The notes: generated by a model not told the origin, from the letters alone. A DNA stretch of 64,000 nt from an uncultured Lachnospiraceae bacterium (GCA_949948735.1 CATLGV010000002.1:1-64000), one strand, 5' to 3'; shown: positions 19,845 through 30,439, counted from the stretch's first letter. A program made the numbers and translations.

Positions 19845-19946
19845 ATGAATTTTAACAATAAAAAGACACAGCGTAAAATCGCGGCGGCTATAGCCATTTT
19901 ATTGGTGCTGGCGATGATCGTGCCGATGGTTTTGAGTCTTGTGTGA
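19845..19946 (+). CDS. 33-aa single-pass membrane small protein
   Basis: AAAGGAGG SD (19824-19831) then MNFNNKKTQRKIAAAIAILLVLAMIVPMVLSLV. Confidence 0.7.
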   Translation: MNFNNKKTQRKIAAAIAILLVLAMIVPMVLSLV

Positions 19947-20020
19947 TAATCATACAACAGTGGACGGTGTGATTGCAACTGATTTATGATTGTATTTGGA
20001 AGTGAGGAGAAACAGGGATT

Positions 20021-21601
20021 ATGAAAACATTTGGGAAGAGGATAGGCTTACTGGTAATGGGTCTGGCGTTTGCGCTTTTTGCAGGCGGCATCTGGGGTGG
20101 GATGACTGCCCGAGCGAAGTCCGACGATGCGGTTATTCTGGACGGTATTTACATGGATGAGGTTGATTTGTCCGGAATGACTGCGGAGGAGGCCAAGGCG
20201 GCTGTAAACGCGTATGTTGAGCGCATCAAGCTCAAAAATATCACCTTTGGCGCGGCAGGCGGCCATTATGTCGCGATTACCGCGGGAGACCTTGGTGTGA
20301 GCTGGGTAAACGAGGGGGATATCGACGTTGCGGTGGGCATCGGCAAGACGGGAAATATCGTAAAACGCTACAAGGCGATAGAGGATTTGAAGCATGAGAA
20401 TAAGGTCTTTGACCTGCAGCTTTCCATTGACCCTGCCGTACTGCGCGCTTTTCTGGAGGAGCAGTGTACGGAGTATGACGTTGCGGCCGTCAACGCATCC
20501 CTTACCCGCGTGGACGGTGTGTTCTCCGTTACGGAGGGGCAGGCTGGAGAGCGCGTCAACATCGACGCGTCCCTGAACAAGACGGTCGAGTTTCTGGCAA
20601 ATGAATGGGACTATCAGGACGCCTCCATAGATCTGGTGATCGATGTGGAGGAGCCAAAGGGGAATGCGGAGGAGCTTGCGCTGGTAAAGGATGTGCTGGG
20701 CACATTTACGACAAGCTATTCCACAAGCGGCTCCGCGCGGTGCGCGAATGTGGAGAACGGCTGCCGTCTGATAAACGGGACCCTGCTTTATCCGGGCGAG
20801 GAGTTTTCTACATATAATGCCATTAAGCCCTTCACAAAGGACAACGGGTATTATCCGGCCGGCTCTTATCTGAACGGGAAGGTGGTTGACAGTATCGGAG
20901 GCGGTATCTGCCAGGTGTCGACAACGCTTTACAACGCAGTGCTCCTTTCGGAGCTGGAGGTTGTGGAGCGCAATAACCATTCCATGATTATCAGCTATGT
21001 CGAGCCGTCCATGGATGCGGCGATTTCCGAGTCGGCGGGAAAGGATTTCCGCTTCGTCAACAATTATGACCATCCGATTTATATTGAGGGCGCTACTGCG
21101 GGAAAGAAGATTACGTTTACCATCTATGGCGTGGAGACCAGAGATCCGGGGCATAAGGTGATATATAAGAGTGAGGTGCTCTCTACAACATATCCCGACC
21201 ATGAGGACATCGTTGCGGACAGCGGCCAGGGAATCGGCTATATTAACGTGCAGTCCGCGCATATCGGCCATAAAGCGCAGCTGTGGAAGATTGTGGAGGA
21301 GAACGGTGTTGAGGTGAGCCGCGAGGTTATCAACAGCAGCAGCTATCAGGCGTCGCCGAGAACGGCTACGGTAGGCGTCAATACGGATAATCCGGCGTAT
21401 GCAAGCCGGATTCAGGCCGCGATTGCATCGGGCAGCATTGACAACTGCAAGGCGGAGGCTGCGGCAATTAAGGCGGATATGGCTGCGGCAGCACAGCAGC
21501 AGGCAGATTTGGCGGCGCAGCAGCAGGCGGCGTTAGAGGCACAACAGGCCTTATTGGCACAGCAGCAGGCGATGGCCGAACAGCAAATCGCGCAGCAGTA
21601 A
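20021..21601 (+). CDS. VanW-family exported protein with Gln/Ala-rich tail
   Basis: Signal/TM N-terminus; TTSYSTSGSARCANVENGCRLINGTLLYPGEEFSTYNAIKPFT...GGGICQVSTTLYNAVLLSELEVVERNNHS. Confidence 0.9.
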   Translation: MKTFGKRIGLLVMGLAFALFAGGIWGGMTARAKSDDAVILDGIYMDEVDLSGMTAEEAKAAVNAYVERIKLKNITFGAAGGHYVAITAGDLGVSWVNEGDIDVAVGIGKTGNIVKRYKAIEDLKHENKVFDLQLSIDPAVLRAFLEEQCTEYDVAAVNASLTRVDGVFSVTEGQAGERVNIDASLNKTVEFLANEWDYQDASIDLVIDVEEPKGNAEELALVKDVLGTFTTSYSTSGSARCANVENGCRLINGTLLYPGEEFSTYNAIKPFTKDNGYYPAGSYLNGKVVDSIGGGICQVSTTLYNAVLLSELEVVERNNHSMIISYVEPSMDAAISESAGKDFRFVNNYDHPIYIEGATAGKKITFTIYGVETRDPGHKVIYKSEVLSTTYPDHEDIVADSGQGIGYINVQSAHIGHKAQLWKIVEENGVEVSREVINSSSYQASPRTATVGVNTDNPAYASRIQAAIASGSIDNCKAEAAAIKADMAAAAQQQADLAAQQQAALEAQQALLAQQQAMAEQQIAQQ

Positions 21602-21624
21602 TTTTACGAAGGAGAAATTCGCCG

Positions 21625-22620
21625 ATGAATTGCGGAAGGCTGACAGAGAGCGTTTATGACCGCTCGGTTGTTAAGGTGATTAAGACGGCTTCGGAAAAGA
21701 ACAGGAAATTCTATGACAGCGCAGGGCCAGGGGCGGACTGCGCTGTTTTTGGGCATGACGGCACGTGCACGGGAAGGCTTGTGAGCGGTCAGGCGTCGGC
21801 CTGCGGGCACGGGGAGGACGCCGCGGCGCGTGCGTTTACGGCTGCGGCAAATAATGCGGCTGCGTCCGTGTGCGGCCCCTTGTTACATGCCTACGCGAAT
21901 CTGACGCTGACGATACCGGAAAAGCTTCGTGAGATAAAAGTGCGCAGGCTGCTTGCGCAGGCCGCGCAGGAGGCGGAGCAGGTGCGTATTCCGCTCCTGA
22001 GCGTCAACGTACAGACGCTGGGCTGCGTGGAAGAGCCAGTGGCAAGCTGTGTTGTGAGTGCGTATACGGAGGCGGCAGGCTTTCGGGGAGCCGGGGCGGA
22101 CGAGGATATTGTGATGACGAAGTGGATCGCGGCAGAAGGGACGGCGGTGATTGCGGACCGGCGGTTTGAAGCACTGTGCGGCAGATATCCGGCGGATCTG
22201 GTGGAGGCGGCTGTGAATTTTAAACGCTTTTTATCGGTGGTTCCGGAGGCTGCTACTGCCCAAGTGTCCAACGTAAGTGCCATGCAGGTGGTCAGGGAAG
22301 GCGGTATTTTCGGCGGACTCTGGTCGCTTGCGGCGGGCAACGGCGTTGGACTGGTCGCAGACTTGAAACGCATACCTGTACGGCAGGAAACGATAGAGGT
22401 GTGTGAATTTTTTGATATAAACCCGTATGAGCTTCTGGGGGGCGGGAGCCTTCTGATGACGACGCCTGACGGCGGTGCGCTGGTTGACGCGCTGAAAGCG
22501 CAGGGGATTGCGGCGGCCGTAATCGGGAGAACCGTTCCGGGGAAGGACCGCGTTGTCCGGTACGAGGATGAAACGCGGTATCTGGAGCCGGCCAGAGGCG
22601 ACGAAATATTCAAAATATAA
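21625..22620 (+). CDS. AIR synthase / HypE-like protein
   Basis: REGGIFGGLWSLAAGNGVGLVADLKRIPVRQETIEVCEFFDINPYELLGGGSLLMTTPDG resembles PurM/HypE C-terminal half. Confidence 0.7.
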   Translation: MNCGRLTESVYDRSVVKVIKTASEKNRKFYDSAGPGADCAVFGHDGTCTGRLVSGQASACGHGEDAAARAFTAAANNAAASVCGPLLHAYANLTLTIPEKLREIKVRRLLAQAAQEAEQVRIPLLSVNVQTLGCVEEPVASCVVSAYTEAAGFRGAGADEDIVMTKWIAAEGTAVIADRRFEALCGRYPADLVEAAVNFKRFLSVVPEAATAQVSNVSAMQVVREGGIFGGLWSLAAGNGVGLVADLKRIPVRQETIEVCEFFDINPYELLGGGSLLMTTPDGGALVDALKAQGIAAAVIGRTVPGKDRVVRYEDETRYLEPARGDEIFKI

Positions 22621-22639
22621 ACAAAAAGGAGAGTTGGTT

Positions 22640-23122
22640 ATGAGAGAAAAGATTTTGTCCATTATAGAGAAGAACAGCAGGATAGATCTGCGGGAGCTCG
22701 CGATTATTCTTGGCGAGGAGGAGACGGATATTGTCAACGAGATGGAGCGGATGGAAAAGGAAGGGGTCATCTGCGGCTATCACACGCTGATTGACTGGGA
22801 AAAGACAGATGTGGAGAAGGTCAGCGCATTGATAGAGGTGCGTGTTACGCCCCAGCGCGGCCATGGCTTTGACAGTATTGCGGAGCGCATTTACAAATAT
22901 CCGGAGGTACATGCGGTGTATCTGATTTCGGGCGGTTACGATTTGCTCGTCAGCCTGGAGGGCAAGTCGCTCAAGGAGGTATCCAATTTTGTCTCCGATA
23001 AGCTTTCCACGCTGGATACGGTGCTCAGCACGGCAACGCATTTCATCCTGAAAAAGTACAAGGATCACGGCACCATTCTGGGCAGGAAGGAAGTTGATGA
23101 AAGGATGCAGGTGACGCCATGA
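22640..23122 (+). CDS. Lrp/AsnC-family regulator
   Basis: MREKILSIIEKNSRIDLRELAIILGEEETDIVNEMERMEKEGVICGY...; effector-binding-like C-terminus. Confidence 0.88.
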   Translation: MREKILSIIEKNSRIDLRELAIILGEEETDIVNEMERMEKEGVICGYHTLIDWEKTDVEKVSALIEVRVTPQRGHGFDSIAERIYKYPEVHAVYLISGGYDLLVSLEGKSLKEVSNFVSDKLSTLDTVLSTATHFILKKYKDHGTILGRKEVDERMQVTP

Positions 23123-24297
23123 GAAATCCTTTATCAAAAACAATTGTAGATATTAAACCCTCGGGCATTCGGAAGTTTTTTGACATTGTAAGCGAGATGA
23201 AGGACGCGATTTCACTGGGCGTGGGGGAGCCGGACTTTGAGACGCCGTGGCATATCCGCGACGAGGGCATCTATTCGCTGGAGCGGGGGCGTACCTTTTA
23301 TACCTCCAATGCGGGATTAATCGAGCTGCGCGAGGAAATCAGCAGATACTTAAAGAGAAGATACGATATGAGCTACGACGCGAAGACGGAAATGCTGGTG
23401 ACGGTGGGCGGCTCCGAGGCGATCGATATCGCGCTGCGCGCGATGGTGGATCCGGGCGACGAGGTGTTGATACCGCAGCCAAGCTATGTGTCCTATGAGC
23501 CCTGTGCGGTGCTTGCGGGCGCAAAGCCGGTCATTATCGAGCTGAAGCATGAGAATCAGTTCCGTCTGACGGCGCAGGAGCTGGAGGACGCGATTACGGA
23601 TAAGACCAAAATACTGATTCTTCCGTTTCCCAATAACCCGACGGGCGCGATTATGGAGCGGCAGGATTTGGAGGCGATTGCCGAGGTTATTTTAAAGTAT
23701 GACCTGTTTGTGCTGTCGGATGAGATTTATTCGGAGCTGTGCTATACGGAAAAGCATGTCTCCATTGTGAATATTGAGGGGATGTGGGAGCGTACCATTC
23801 TGATCAACGGCTTTTCCAAATCCCATGCGATGACAGGCTGGCGGCTTGGCTATGCCTGCGGGCCCAGGCACATTATCGAGCAGATGTACAAGATTCACCA
23901 GTTTTGTATTATGTGCGCGCCGACAACGTCGCAGTACGCGGCGATTGACGCGCTCAAAAACGGGGACGAGGATGTACAGATGATGCGGGAGGCTTACAAT
24001 CAGAGACGCCGCTATCTGGTACACGCTTTTCAGGAGATGAAGCTGGAGTGCTTCGAGCCGTTCGGGGCCTTTTACATATTCCCGTGCATCCGGGAATTCG
24101 GCATGACAAGCGATGAATTTGCGACCCGGTTTCTGAATGAGGAAAAGGTTGCGGTCGTACCCGGGACGGCGTTTGGCGACTGCGGGGAGGGCTTTATCCG
24201 GATTTCGTATGCGTATTCGCTGGAAAAGCTTAAAACCGCGATGGGTAAGCTGGAGCACTTTGTAGGAAAGCTGCGTGCGGAAGGCGGGAACACGTAG
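23119..24297 (+). CDS. PLP-dependent class I/II aminotransferase
   Basis: FPNNPTGAIM, LSDEIYSELCY, INGFSKSHAMTGWRLGYACGP; 4-nt overlap with Lrp gene. Confidence 0.93.
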   Translation: MRNPLSKTIVDIKPSGIRKFFDIVSEMKDAISLGVGEPDFETPWHIRDEGIYSLERGRTFYTSNAGLIELREEISRYLKRRYDMSYDAKTEMLVTVGGSEAIDIALRAMVDPGDEVLIPQPSYVSYEPCAVLAGAKPVIIELKHENQFRLTAQELEDAITDKTKILILPFPNNPTGAIMERQDLEAIAEVILKYDLFVLSDEIYSELCYTEKHVSIVNIEGMWERTILINGFSKSHAMTGWRLGYACGPRHIIEQMYKIHQFCIMCAPTTSQYAAIDALKNGDEDVQMMREAYNQRRRYLVHAFQEMKLECFEPFGAFYIFPCIREFGMTSDEFATRFLNEEKVAVVPGTAFGDCGEGFIRISYAYSLEKLKTAMGKLEHFVGKLRAEGGNT

Positions 24298-24344
24298 AGA
24301 TATCAATGCAAAGTCCGCGCCGGGCGGGCAGGGAGGAACGGGAA

Positions 24345-24854
24345 ATGCATATAGTTCTGCATCAGCCGGAGATACCGGCCAATACCGGGAATATCGGAAG
24401 AACCTGCGTTGCGACCGGCACGGTGCTGCATCTGATAGAGCCGCTTGGCTTTCGGCTGACCGAAAAGGAGCTGCGGCGCGCGGGGATGGATTATTGGGCA
24501 CAGCTGGACGTCCGCCGGTATATTAATTTCGAGGAGTTTGCCGAACAAAATCTGGCGGGGAATCCGCAGGCGCGGCTCTGGATGGCCACGACAAAGGCAA
24601 GGCGGACCTATGCACAGGCGGATTTTGGCGCGGAGGACTTTATCATGTTCGGCAAGGAGAGCGCGGGCATCCCGGAAGAGCTGCTGGTCGGCTATGAGGA
24701 GACCTGCATCCGCATTCCGATGCTGGACAAAATCAGGAGCCTCAACCTTTCAAACAGCGTGAGCATCGTCCTGTATGAGGCGCTGCGCCAGCAGGGCTTT
24801 GCGGGCCTGCAGCTGGAGGGGGAGCTCCACCGGCTTACATGGGGCGGCAGATAG
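24345..24854 (+). CDS. trmL: tRNA (cytidine(34)-2'-O)-methyltransferase (SPOUT)
   Basis: MHIVLHQPEIPANTGNIGRTCVATGTVLHLIEPLGF...FGKESAGIPEEL...IPMLDKIRSLNLSNSVSIVLYEALRQ. Confidence 0.93.
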   Translation: MHIVLHQPEIPANTGNIGRTCVATGTVLHLIEPLGFRLTEKELRRAGMDYWAQLDVRRYINFEEFAEQNLAGNPQARLWMATTKARRTYAQADFGAEDFIMFGKESAGIPEELLVGYEETCIRIPMLDKIRSLNLSNSVSIVLYEALRQQGFAGLQLEGELHRLTWGGR

Positions 24855-24943
24855 TTTTGCCCCTGTGTTGAAATGCTAGGGATGTTTTGATATAATAAAA
24901 AGCAACAGTGAAAACGGAACCAAATCAGGAATGGAGGTTGGCT

Positions 24944-26428
24944 ATGTATTATATTGGCGTGGATTTAGGCACATCGGCAGTGAAGCTGCTGCTTATGGAA
25001 GGAAACGGGAAAATCGCGAATATTGTCTCTAAGGAATATCCGCTGTATTTCCCGCATCCCGGCTGGAGCGAGCAGAAGCCGGAGGATTGGTGGAGCGCGG
25101 TGAAGGAAGGCCTTAAGGAGCTGACGGCAGATTTTGACAAGGCGCAGGTGGCAGGCATCAGCTTTGGCGGGCAGATGCACGGGCTGGTTATTCTGGACAA
25201 GGACGACAAGGTGATTCGGCCGGCGATTTTATGGAATGACGGCAGGACGCAGGAGGAAACGGATTATCTGAACAATGTGATCGGCAGGGATAAGCTGTCG
25301 CAGTATACGGCCAATATCGCGTTTACGGGCTTTACCGCCCCGAAGGTTCTCTGGGTAAAGAATAAGGAGCCGGAGAACTTTGCCAGAATAGAAAAGATTA
25401 TGCTCCCCAAGGATTACATAGCCTATATGCTTTCCGGAAGCTTCTGCACCGATGTGTCGGACGCGTCGGGAATGCTGCTGTTTGATGTGGCGCACAAGTG
25501 CTGGTCAAAGGAGATGCTCGAAATCTGCGGCGTAAAGGAATCCCAGATGGCAAAGATTTATGAGAGCTATGAGGTTGTAGGCACACTCAGGGAGGACGTT
25601 GCGGCAGAGCTTGGGCTGCCGGCCTCCGTTAAGATTGCGGCCGGCGCAGGCGACAATGCGGCAGCCGCGGTGGGAACCGGGACGGTAAGCATGTCCGACG
25701 AGGACGCGATGTGCAATATCTCGCTGGGAACGAGCGGCACCATCTTTATTTCCAGCAAGAAGTTCGGCGTGGACAGAAACAACGCGCTGCATGCGTTTGC
25801 GCATGCGGACGGCGGCTATCACCTGATGGGATGTATGCTCAGCGCGGCCTCCTGCAACAAATGGTGGATGGAAGAGATTATGCGGACAACCGAGTTTGCG
25901 AAGGAGCAGGAGGCGATTACGGCGGAGAAGCTGGGGAATAATCATGTGTATTTCCTGCCTTACCTGATGGGGGAGCGATCTCCGCATAATGACGCGAATG
26001 CGAGGGGGACCTTTATCGGCATGACGATGGACACGGACAGGGCCGATATGTATCAGGCAGTTCTGGAGGGTGTGGCATTTGCTATCCGCGATTCCTTTGA
26101 GGTTGCAAAGAGTCTTGGCATTGACATCAAGTCCTCCAAGATCTGCGGCGGCGGCGCAAAGAGCCCCCTGTGGAAAAAAATCTTTGCGAATGTGCTCAAT
26201 ATTCGTCTGGACATTATCGAAAGCGAGGAGGGGCCGGGATACGGCGGCGCGATTCTGGCCGCGGTGGCCTGCGGGGAGTATGCTTCCGTCGGGGAGGCTG
26301 CGGCAAAGCTTGTCAAGGTAGTGGACAGTGTGGAGCCGGATCCGGAGCTTGCAGCGCGTTATGAGGAACGGTATCGGAAATTCGCGCGGATTTATCCGAC
26401 GGTAAAGGCGCTGTTTCCGCAGATTTAA
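24944..26428 (+). CDS. xylB: Xylulokinase
   Basis: FGGY kinase; YIGVDLGTSAVKLLLME, SFGGQMHGLVILD, GAGDNAAAAVGTGTV, ICGGGAKSPLWKKIFANVL. Confidence 0.92.
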   Translation: MYYIGVDLGTSAVKLLLMEGNGKIANIVSKEYPLYFPHPGWSEQKPEDWWSAVKEGLKELTADFDKAQVAGISFGGQMHGLVILDKDDKVIRPAILWNDGRTQEETDYLNNVIGRDKLSQYTANIAFTGFTAPKVLWVKNKEPENFARIEKIMLPKDYIAYMLSGSFCTDVSDASGMLLFDVAHKCWSKEMLEICGVKESQMAKIYESYEVVGTLREDVAAELGLPASVKIAAGAGDNAAAAVGTGTVSMSDEDAMCNISLGTSGTIFISSKKFGVDRNNALHAFAHADGGYHLMGCMLSAASCNKWWMEEIMRTTEFAKEQEAITAEKLGNNHVYFLPYLMGERSPHNDANARGTFIGMTMDTDRADMYQAVLEGVAFAIRDSFEVAKSLGIDIKSSKICGGGAKSPLWKKIFANVLNIRLDIIESEEGPGYGGAILAAVACGEYASVGEAAAKLVKVVDSVEPDPELAARYEERYRKFARIYPTVKALFPQI

Positions 26429-26467
26429 GGCTTCGAATCAGTGTTTCATTTATAAAGGATATCAGGG

Positions 26468-26504
26468 GAGTTCCGGCTACAGGACAGGCAGCCGGAACTC
26501 TTTA
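26468..26504 (+). terminator. Intrinsic terminator
   Basis: GAGTTCCGGCT-N11-AGCCGGAACTC-TTT. Confidence 0.8.
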
Positions 26505-26542
26505 CACATGAAAGTTTCATTATGGAAAGGCATGGTTATAAA

Positions 26543-28060
26543 ATGAGAGTGGACGCAAAACAGCAGTATATCATGGCGCTTGACCAGGGGACGACAAGCT
26601 CCCGCTGTATTCTGTTTGACAGGGAGGGCAGCGTTGTCAGCATGGCGCAAAAGGAGTTTCGCCAGATTTATCCCAAGGCGGGCTGGGTGGAGCACGATCC
26701 GATGGAGATCTGGTCAAGCCAGATAGCGGTGGCGATTGAGGCGATGACCAAGGTGGGCCTTGAGGCAAAATCGGTGGCGGCGCTTGGCATTACCAATCAG
26801 CGGGAGACAGCCATTGTGTGGGATAAAAATACAGGCGTTCCGGTGTACAACGCGATTTGCTGGCAGTGCCACAGGACCGCCGACAGAATCGAGGCGCTCA
26901 AGCAGGAGGGATACGACGAGACGATACGGCGCAAGACGGGGCTTGTGCCGGATGCGTATTTCAGCGCCACGAAAATCGCGTGGATTCTGGACCATGTCGC
27001 GGGCGCGCGGGCGCGCGCCGAGGCGGGAGAGCTTTTGTTTGGGACAGTGGACACCTGGCTTATCTGGAATCTGACAAAGGGCAGGATATTCGTCACGGAT
27101 TATACCAACGCGTCGCGTACCATGCTCTTCAATATCCATGAAAGGCGCTGGGATGACGAGCTTTTGGAGAAGTTTTGCATACCGCGCGCCATGCTGGCCC
27201 AGGTGAAGCCTTCAAGCTGCGTGTACGGGCGGACCGATGCGGCGGTATTTGGCGGCGAAATTGCGATTGCGGGCGCGGCGGGAGATCAGCAGGCGGCGCT
27301 GTTTGGCCAATGCTGTTTTGAGGAGGGCGATATCAAAAATACTTACGGGACAGGCTGTTTTCTGTTGATGAATACCGGAGAGCGGGCAATCCTGTCAAAG
27401 AACGGCCTGATAACGACAATCGCCGCAAGCGACAGCGAAGAACCGGTCTATGCGCTGGAGGGGAGCGTGTTTGTGGCAGGCGCGGCAATACAGTGGCTGC
27501 GCGACGAGATGCGGATGGTGCGCAGCTCGGCACAGTCGGAGGAATACGCGAAGACCGTTGCGGATACGAACGGCGTGTATGTCGTGCCGGCGTTTACGGG
27601 CCTGGGAGCGCCGTTCTGGAACCAATACTGCCGCGGTACGGTAGTGGGTATCACACGGGGCTGCAGCAAGGAGCATTTTATCCGTGCGACGCTGGAATCG
27701 CTGGCGTACCAGACGTATAGCGTGATTCGGGCGATGGAGGCGGATACGGGTATTGTCATTGAACAGCTGCGCGTGGACGGCGGCGCGAGCGCCAACGATT
27801 TTCTGATGCAGTTCCAGGCGGATATTTTAAAGGCTGAAGCGCTTCGGCCGGATTGCGTCGAGACGACAGCGCTGGGCGCGGCGTATCTTGCGGGGCTTGC
27901 GGCCGGCTATTGGCGGGATAAGGCCGAGATTCGTGCGCACTGGCAGGTTTCAAAGCGTTTTATGCCGCAGATGGATGAGGAGCGGCGCAGAAGCTGCCTG
28001 CGGGGATGGGATAAGGCGGTAAAATGCGCGCTGCTGTGGCAGGAGGAGGAGCAGGCCTGA
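26543..28060 (+). CDS. glpK: Glycerol kinase (start uncertain, 26522 possible)
   Basis: [79 protein letters not shown]. Confidence 0.95.
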   Translation: MRVDAKQQYIMALDQGTTSSRCILFDREGSVVSMAQKEFRQIYPKAGWVEHDPMEIWSSQIAVAIEAMTKVGLEAKSVAALGITNQRETAIVWDKNTGVPVYNAICWQCHRTADRIEALKQEGYDETIRRKTGLVPDAYFSATKIAWILDHVAGARARAEAGELLFGTVDTWLIWNLTKGRIFVTDYTNASRTMLFNIHERRWDDELLEKFCIPRAMLAQVKPSSCVYGRTDAAVFGGEIAIAGAAGDQQAALFGQCCFEEGDIKNTYGTGCFLLMNTGERAILSKNGLITTIAASDSEEPVYALEGSVFVAGAAIQWLRDEMRMVRSSAQSEEYAKTVADTNGVYVVPAFTGLGAPFWNQYCRGTVVGITRGCSKEHFIRATLESLAYQTYSVIRAMEADTGIVIEQLRVDGGASANDFLMQFQADILKAEALRPDCVETTALGAAYLAGLAAGYWRDKAEIRAHWQVSKRFMPQMDEERRRSCLRGWDKAVKCALLWQEEEQA

Positions 28061-28119
28061 AATACGGCGCGTAACACAGACATGAGATGCCGCCATGCGG
28101 CACGGGACGGAGGTTTATT

Positions 28120-29916
28120 TTGAAGGAATACAGTGTAGAACGCGGCAACGAGGCTGCGGAGCAGGAATTTTTTGACAATTTCCGCAGAAATAAAAACAGC
28201 AGCTTAAAAACGCTGCTCGGACTTTATAAGGGGCATTACGCGGCGCTGTTCTTTTCCGTCCTGTTTTTCTTTATAAAGCATTCCCCGGCGTGGGTGCTGC
28301 CTATCGTAACGGCCAACATCATCAATATTGCGACGAAGCCGGATTCGGATTTTGTGGTTCGGATTGTTGTTAATGTTGTGCTGATGAGCCTTATGATTAT
28401 CCAAAACATTTTTACCAATTATATTCATGTGTATCTGTACTCCAAGACAATCCGGAATATGGAGTGCAATCTGCGCGGTTCCATGGTCAGCAAGCTGCAG
28501 CAGCTCTCGATTTCCTATCACAACGCTATGCAGTCGGGACGGCTGCAATCAAAAATCATGCGGGATGTGGAACAGATTGAAACGCTTTCCAGGCAGATCT
28601 TTATCTCTGTGCTCAGCATTATTATGAATATTGCGGTTGCGTTTGGCGTTGTCATCAGCAAGAGCCTTACGGTATTTTTCTTCTTTGTGATCACGATTCC
28701 GGTTGCGGTCATTATAATGGCAGCGTTTAAGAGCAGAATCAAGAGCCACAACCGTCAATTCCGTAAGGATATGGAGGAGACCTCCGTGCGCGTGATGGAG
28801 ATGGTGGAGCTGATACCGGTGACGCGGGCGCATGCGCTGGAAAGCACGGAAACGGACAGAATCAGGCAGCAGCTTGAAAATGTAGCGCAGAGCGGGTTAA
28901 AGCTCGACATTATCCAATCCTACTTTTCTTCGATAAGCTGGGTGGCATTTCAGGTCTTTCAGGTGATTTGCCTTGGCTTTACGGGATATCTTGCCGCAAA
29001 GGGGCGGATTACGGTGGGCGAGGTGGTGATGTACCAGACGTATTTTGCAAGCATTGTGGCGCAGGTATCGGGTGTGATCACGCTTTTGCCGACGATTTCG
29101 AAGGGACTGGAATCCGTGGATTCTATCGGGGATATTCTGCTGTGCCATGACATTGAGGAGAATGACAAAAAGCCGGATGTCCGGCATGTGGAGGGGAATA
29201 TCACCTTTGAGAATGTGACGTTTCGGTATCCGGGCAGCGAAGAGCCCGTGCTTTCGGATTTCAGCCTTAATATCAGGGCCGGGGAGACGATTGCGTTTGT
29301 GGGCGGTTCCGGTGCGGGTAAAACAACGGTGCTGAATCTTGTAATCGGCTTTATCCAGGCAAATTCGGGCAGAATCCTGATTGACGGACAGGATATGAGT
29401 GAAATCAATCTAAAGAGCTTCCGCAGGCATATTGCGGTGGTTCCTCAGAATTCCATCCTGTTTACCGGCACGATTCGCGATAACATTACTTATGGAAGCA
29501 AGGACATATCGGAGGAGCTTCTCAATCGCGTGATCGAGGCCTCCAATTTAAAGGAATTTATTGATTCGCTGCCGGACGGCGTGGATTCCCGTATCACAGA
29601 GCACGGCAGTAACCTGAGCGGGGGACAGCGTCAGCGCATATCCATTGCGCGGGCCTTTGTGCGCAACCCTAAGGTGCTGATTCTTGACGAGGCGACCTCT
29701 GCGCTTGACAGTATTTCGGAGAAGCAGATTCAGTCGGCGGTGAACAACATCGTAAAGGACAGGACGACGCTCATTGTCGCGCACCGGCTGTCCACGATAA
29801 AGGACGCGGACAGAATCGCGGTAATCGGCAGCGGCGGGCTGGAGGAGCTGGGGACTTACGAGGAGCTGATGGCAAAGAAGGGAAAATTCTATGAGCTCAG
29901 GGAATTACAGATGTAA
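28120..29916 (+). CDS. ABC transporter, fused permease/ATPase
   Basis: TM region plus GGSGAGKTTVLNLV, LSGGQRQRISIARAFVRNPKVLILDEATSALD; likely TTG start after GGAGG. Confidence 0.93.
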   Translation: MKEYSVERGNEAAEQEFFDNFRRNKNSSLKTLLGLYKGHYAALFFSVLFFFIKHSPAWVLPIVTANIINIATKPDSDFVVRIVVNVVLMSLMIIQNIFTNYIHVYLYSKTIRNMECNLRGSMVSKLQQLSISYHNAMQSGRLQSKIMRDVEQIETLSRQIFISVLSIIMNIAVAFGVVISKSLTVFFFFVITIPVAVIIMAAFKSRIKSHNRQFRKDMEETSVRVMEMVELIPVTRAHALESTETDRIRQQLENVAQSGLKLDIIQSYFSSISWVAFQVFQVICLGFTGYLAAKGRITVGEVVMYQTYFASIVAQVSGVITLLPTISKGLESVDSIGDILLCHDIEENDKKPDVRHVEGNITFENVTFRYPGSEEPVLSDFSLNIRAGETIAFVGGSGAGKTTVLNLVIGFIQANSGRILIDGQDMSEINLKSFRRHIAVVPQNSILFTGTIRDNITYGSKDISEELLNRVIEASNLKEFIDSLPDGVDSRITEHGSNLSGGQRQRISIARAFVRNPKVLILDEATSALDSISEKQIQSAVNNIVKDRTTLIVAHRLSTIKDADRIAVIGSGGLEELGTYEELMAKKGKFYELRELQM

Positions 29917-29963
29917 GGGCGCTGCCGGGCGGCGCGCCTGCGGTCAGGGCGGCAACAAAATTC

Positions 29964-29992
29964 TTGACAACGTTTGGAAAACCATGTAGAAT
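29964..29992 (+). promoter_or_regulatory. Promoter for tRNA-Phe/Gly
   Basis: TTGACA-17 nt-TAGAAT. Confidence 0.75.
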
Positions 29993-30014
29993 AACCTTGT
30001 TTTAAAGCATCCAT

Positions 30015-30087
<73 letters not shown>

Positions 30088-30119
30088 TCAGGCTCTTAAA
30101 AGAATATCGGCCGTATTAC

Positions 30120-30190
30120 GCGGGTGTAGTTCAATGGTAGAACACCAGCCTTCCAAGCTGGATACGTGGGTTCGATTCCCATCACCCGCT
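30120..30190 (+). tRNA. tRNA-Gly (TCC)
   Basis: Acceptor GCGGGTG/CACCCGC, anticodon loop CTTCCAA. Confidence 0.97.
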
Positions 30191-30258
30191 TATAGCGGGG
30201 GATTTCACTCGCTTTGGCAGCTGTTTCTCATCGTTTTTGCAAAAAAGACAAAAAACAG

Positions 30259-30287
30259 TTGACAAATAATAAAGAATTAGGTAATAT
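30259..30287 (+). promoter_or_regulatory. Promoter for second tRNA-Gly
   Basis: TTGACA-17 nt-TAATAT. Confidence 0.7.
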
Positions 30288-30312
30288 AAATAAGTCCGAT
30301 ATAATATCTGAT

Positions 30313-30385
30313 GCGATAGTGGCGTAGTTGGTAACGCGCGACCTTGCCAAGGTCGAGACCGCGGGTTCGAGCCCCGTCTATCGCT
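30313..30385 (+). tRNA. tRNA-Gly (GCC)
   Basis: Acceptor GCGATAG/CTATCGC, anticodon loop TTGCCAA, GGTTCGAGCCC T arm. Confidence 0.97.
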
Positions 30386-30392
30386 CTTCATT

Positions 30393-30439
30393 AAAGAGTT
30401 GCAGCCTTTTGCGTACAGAGGCTGCAGCTCTTTGTTTTT
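30393..30439 (+). terminator. Intrinsic terminator after tRNA-Gly
   Basis: AAAGAGTTGCAGCC / GGCTGCAGCTCTTT then GTTTTT. Confidence 0.85.

Noticed and set aside
20048-21271. 407-aa minus-strand ORF antisense to the VanW-family gene
   Set aside because: Shadow ORF; opposite strand has clear VanW motifs and an SD
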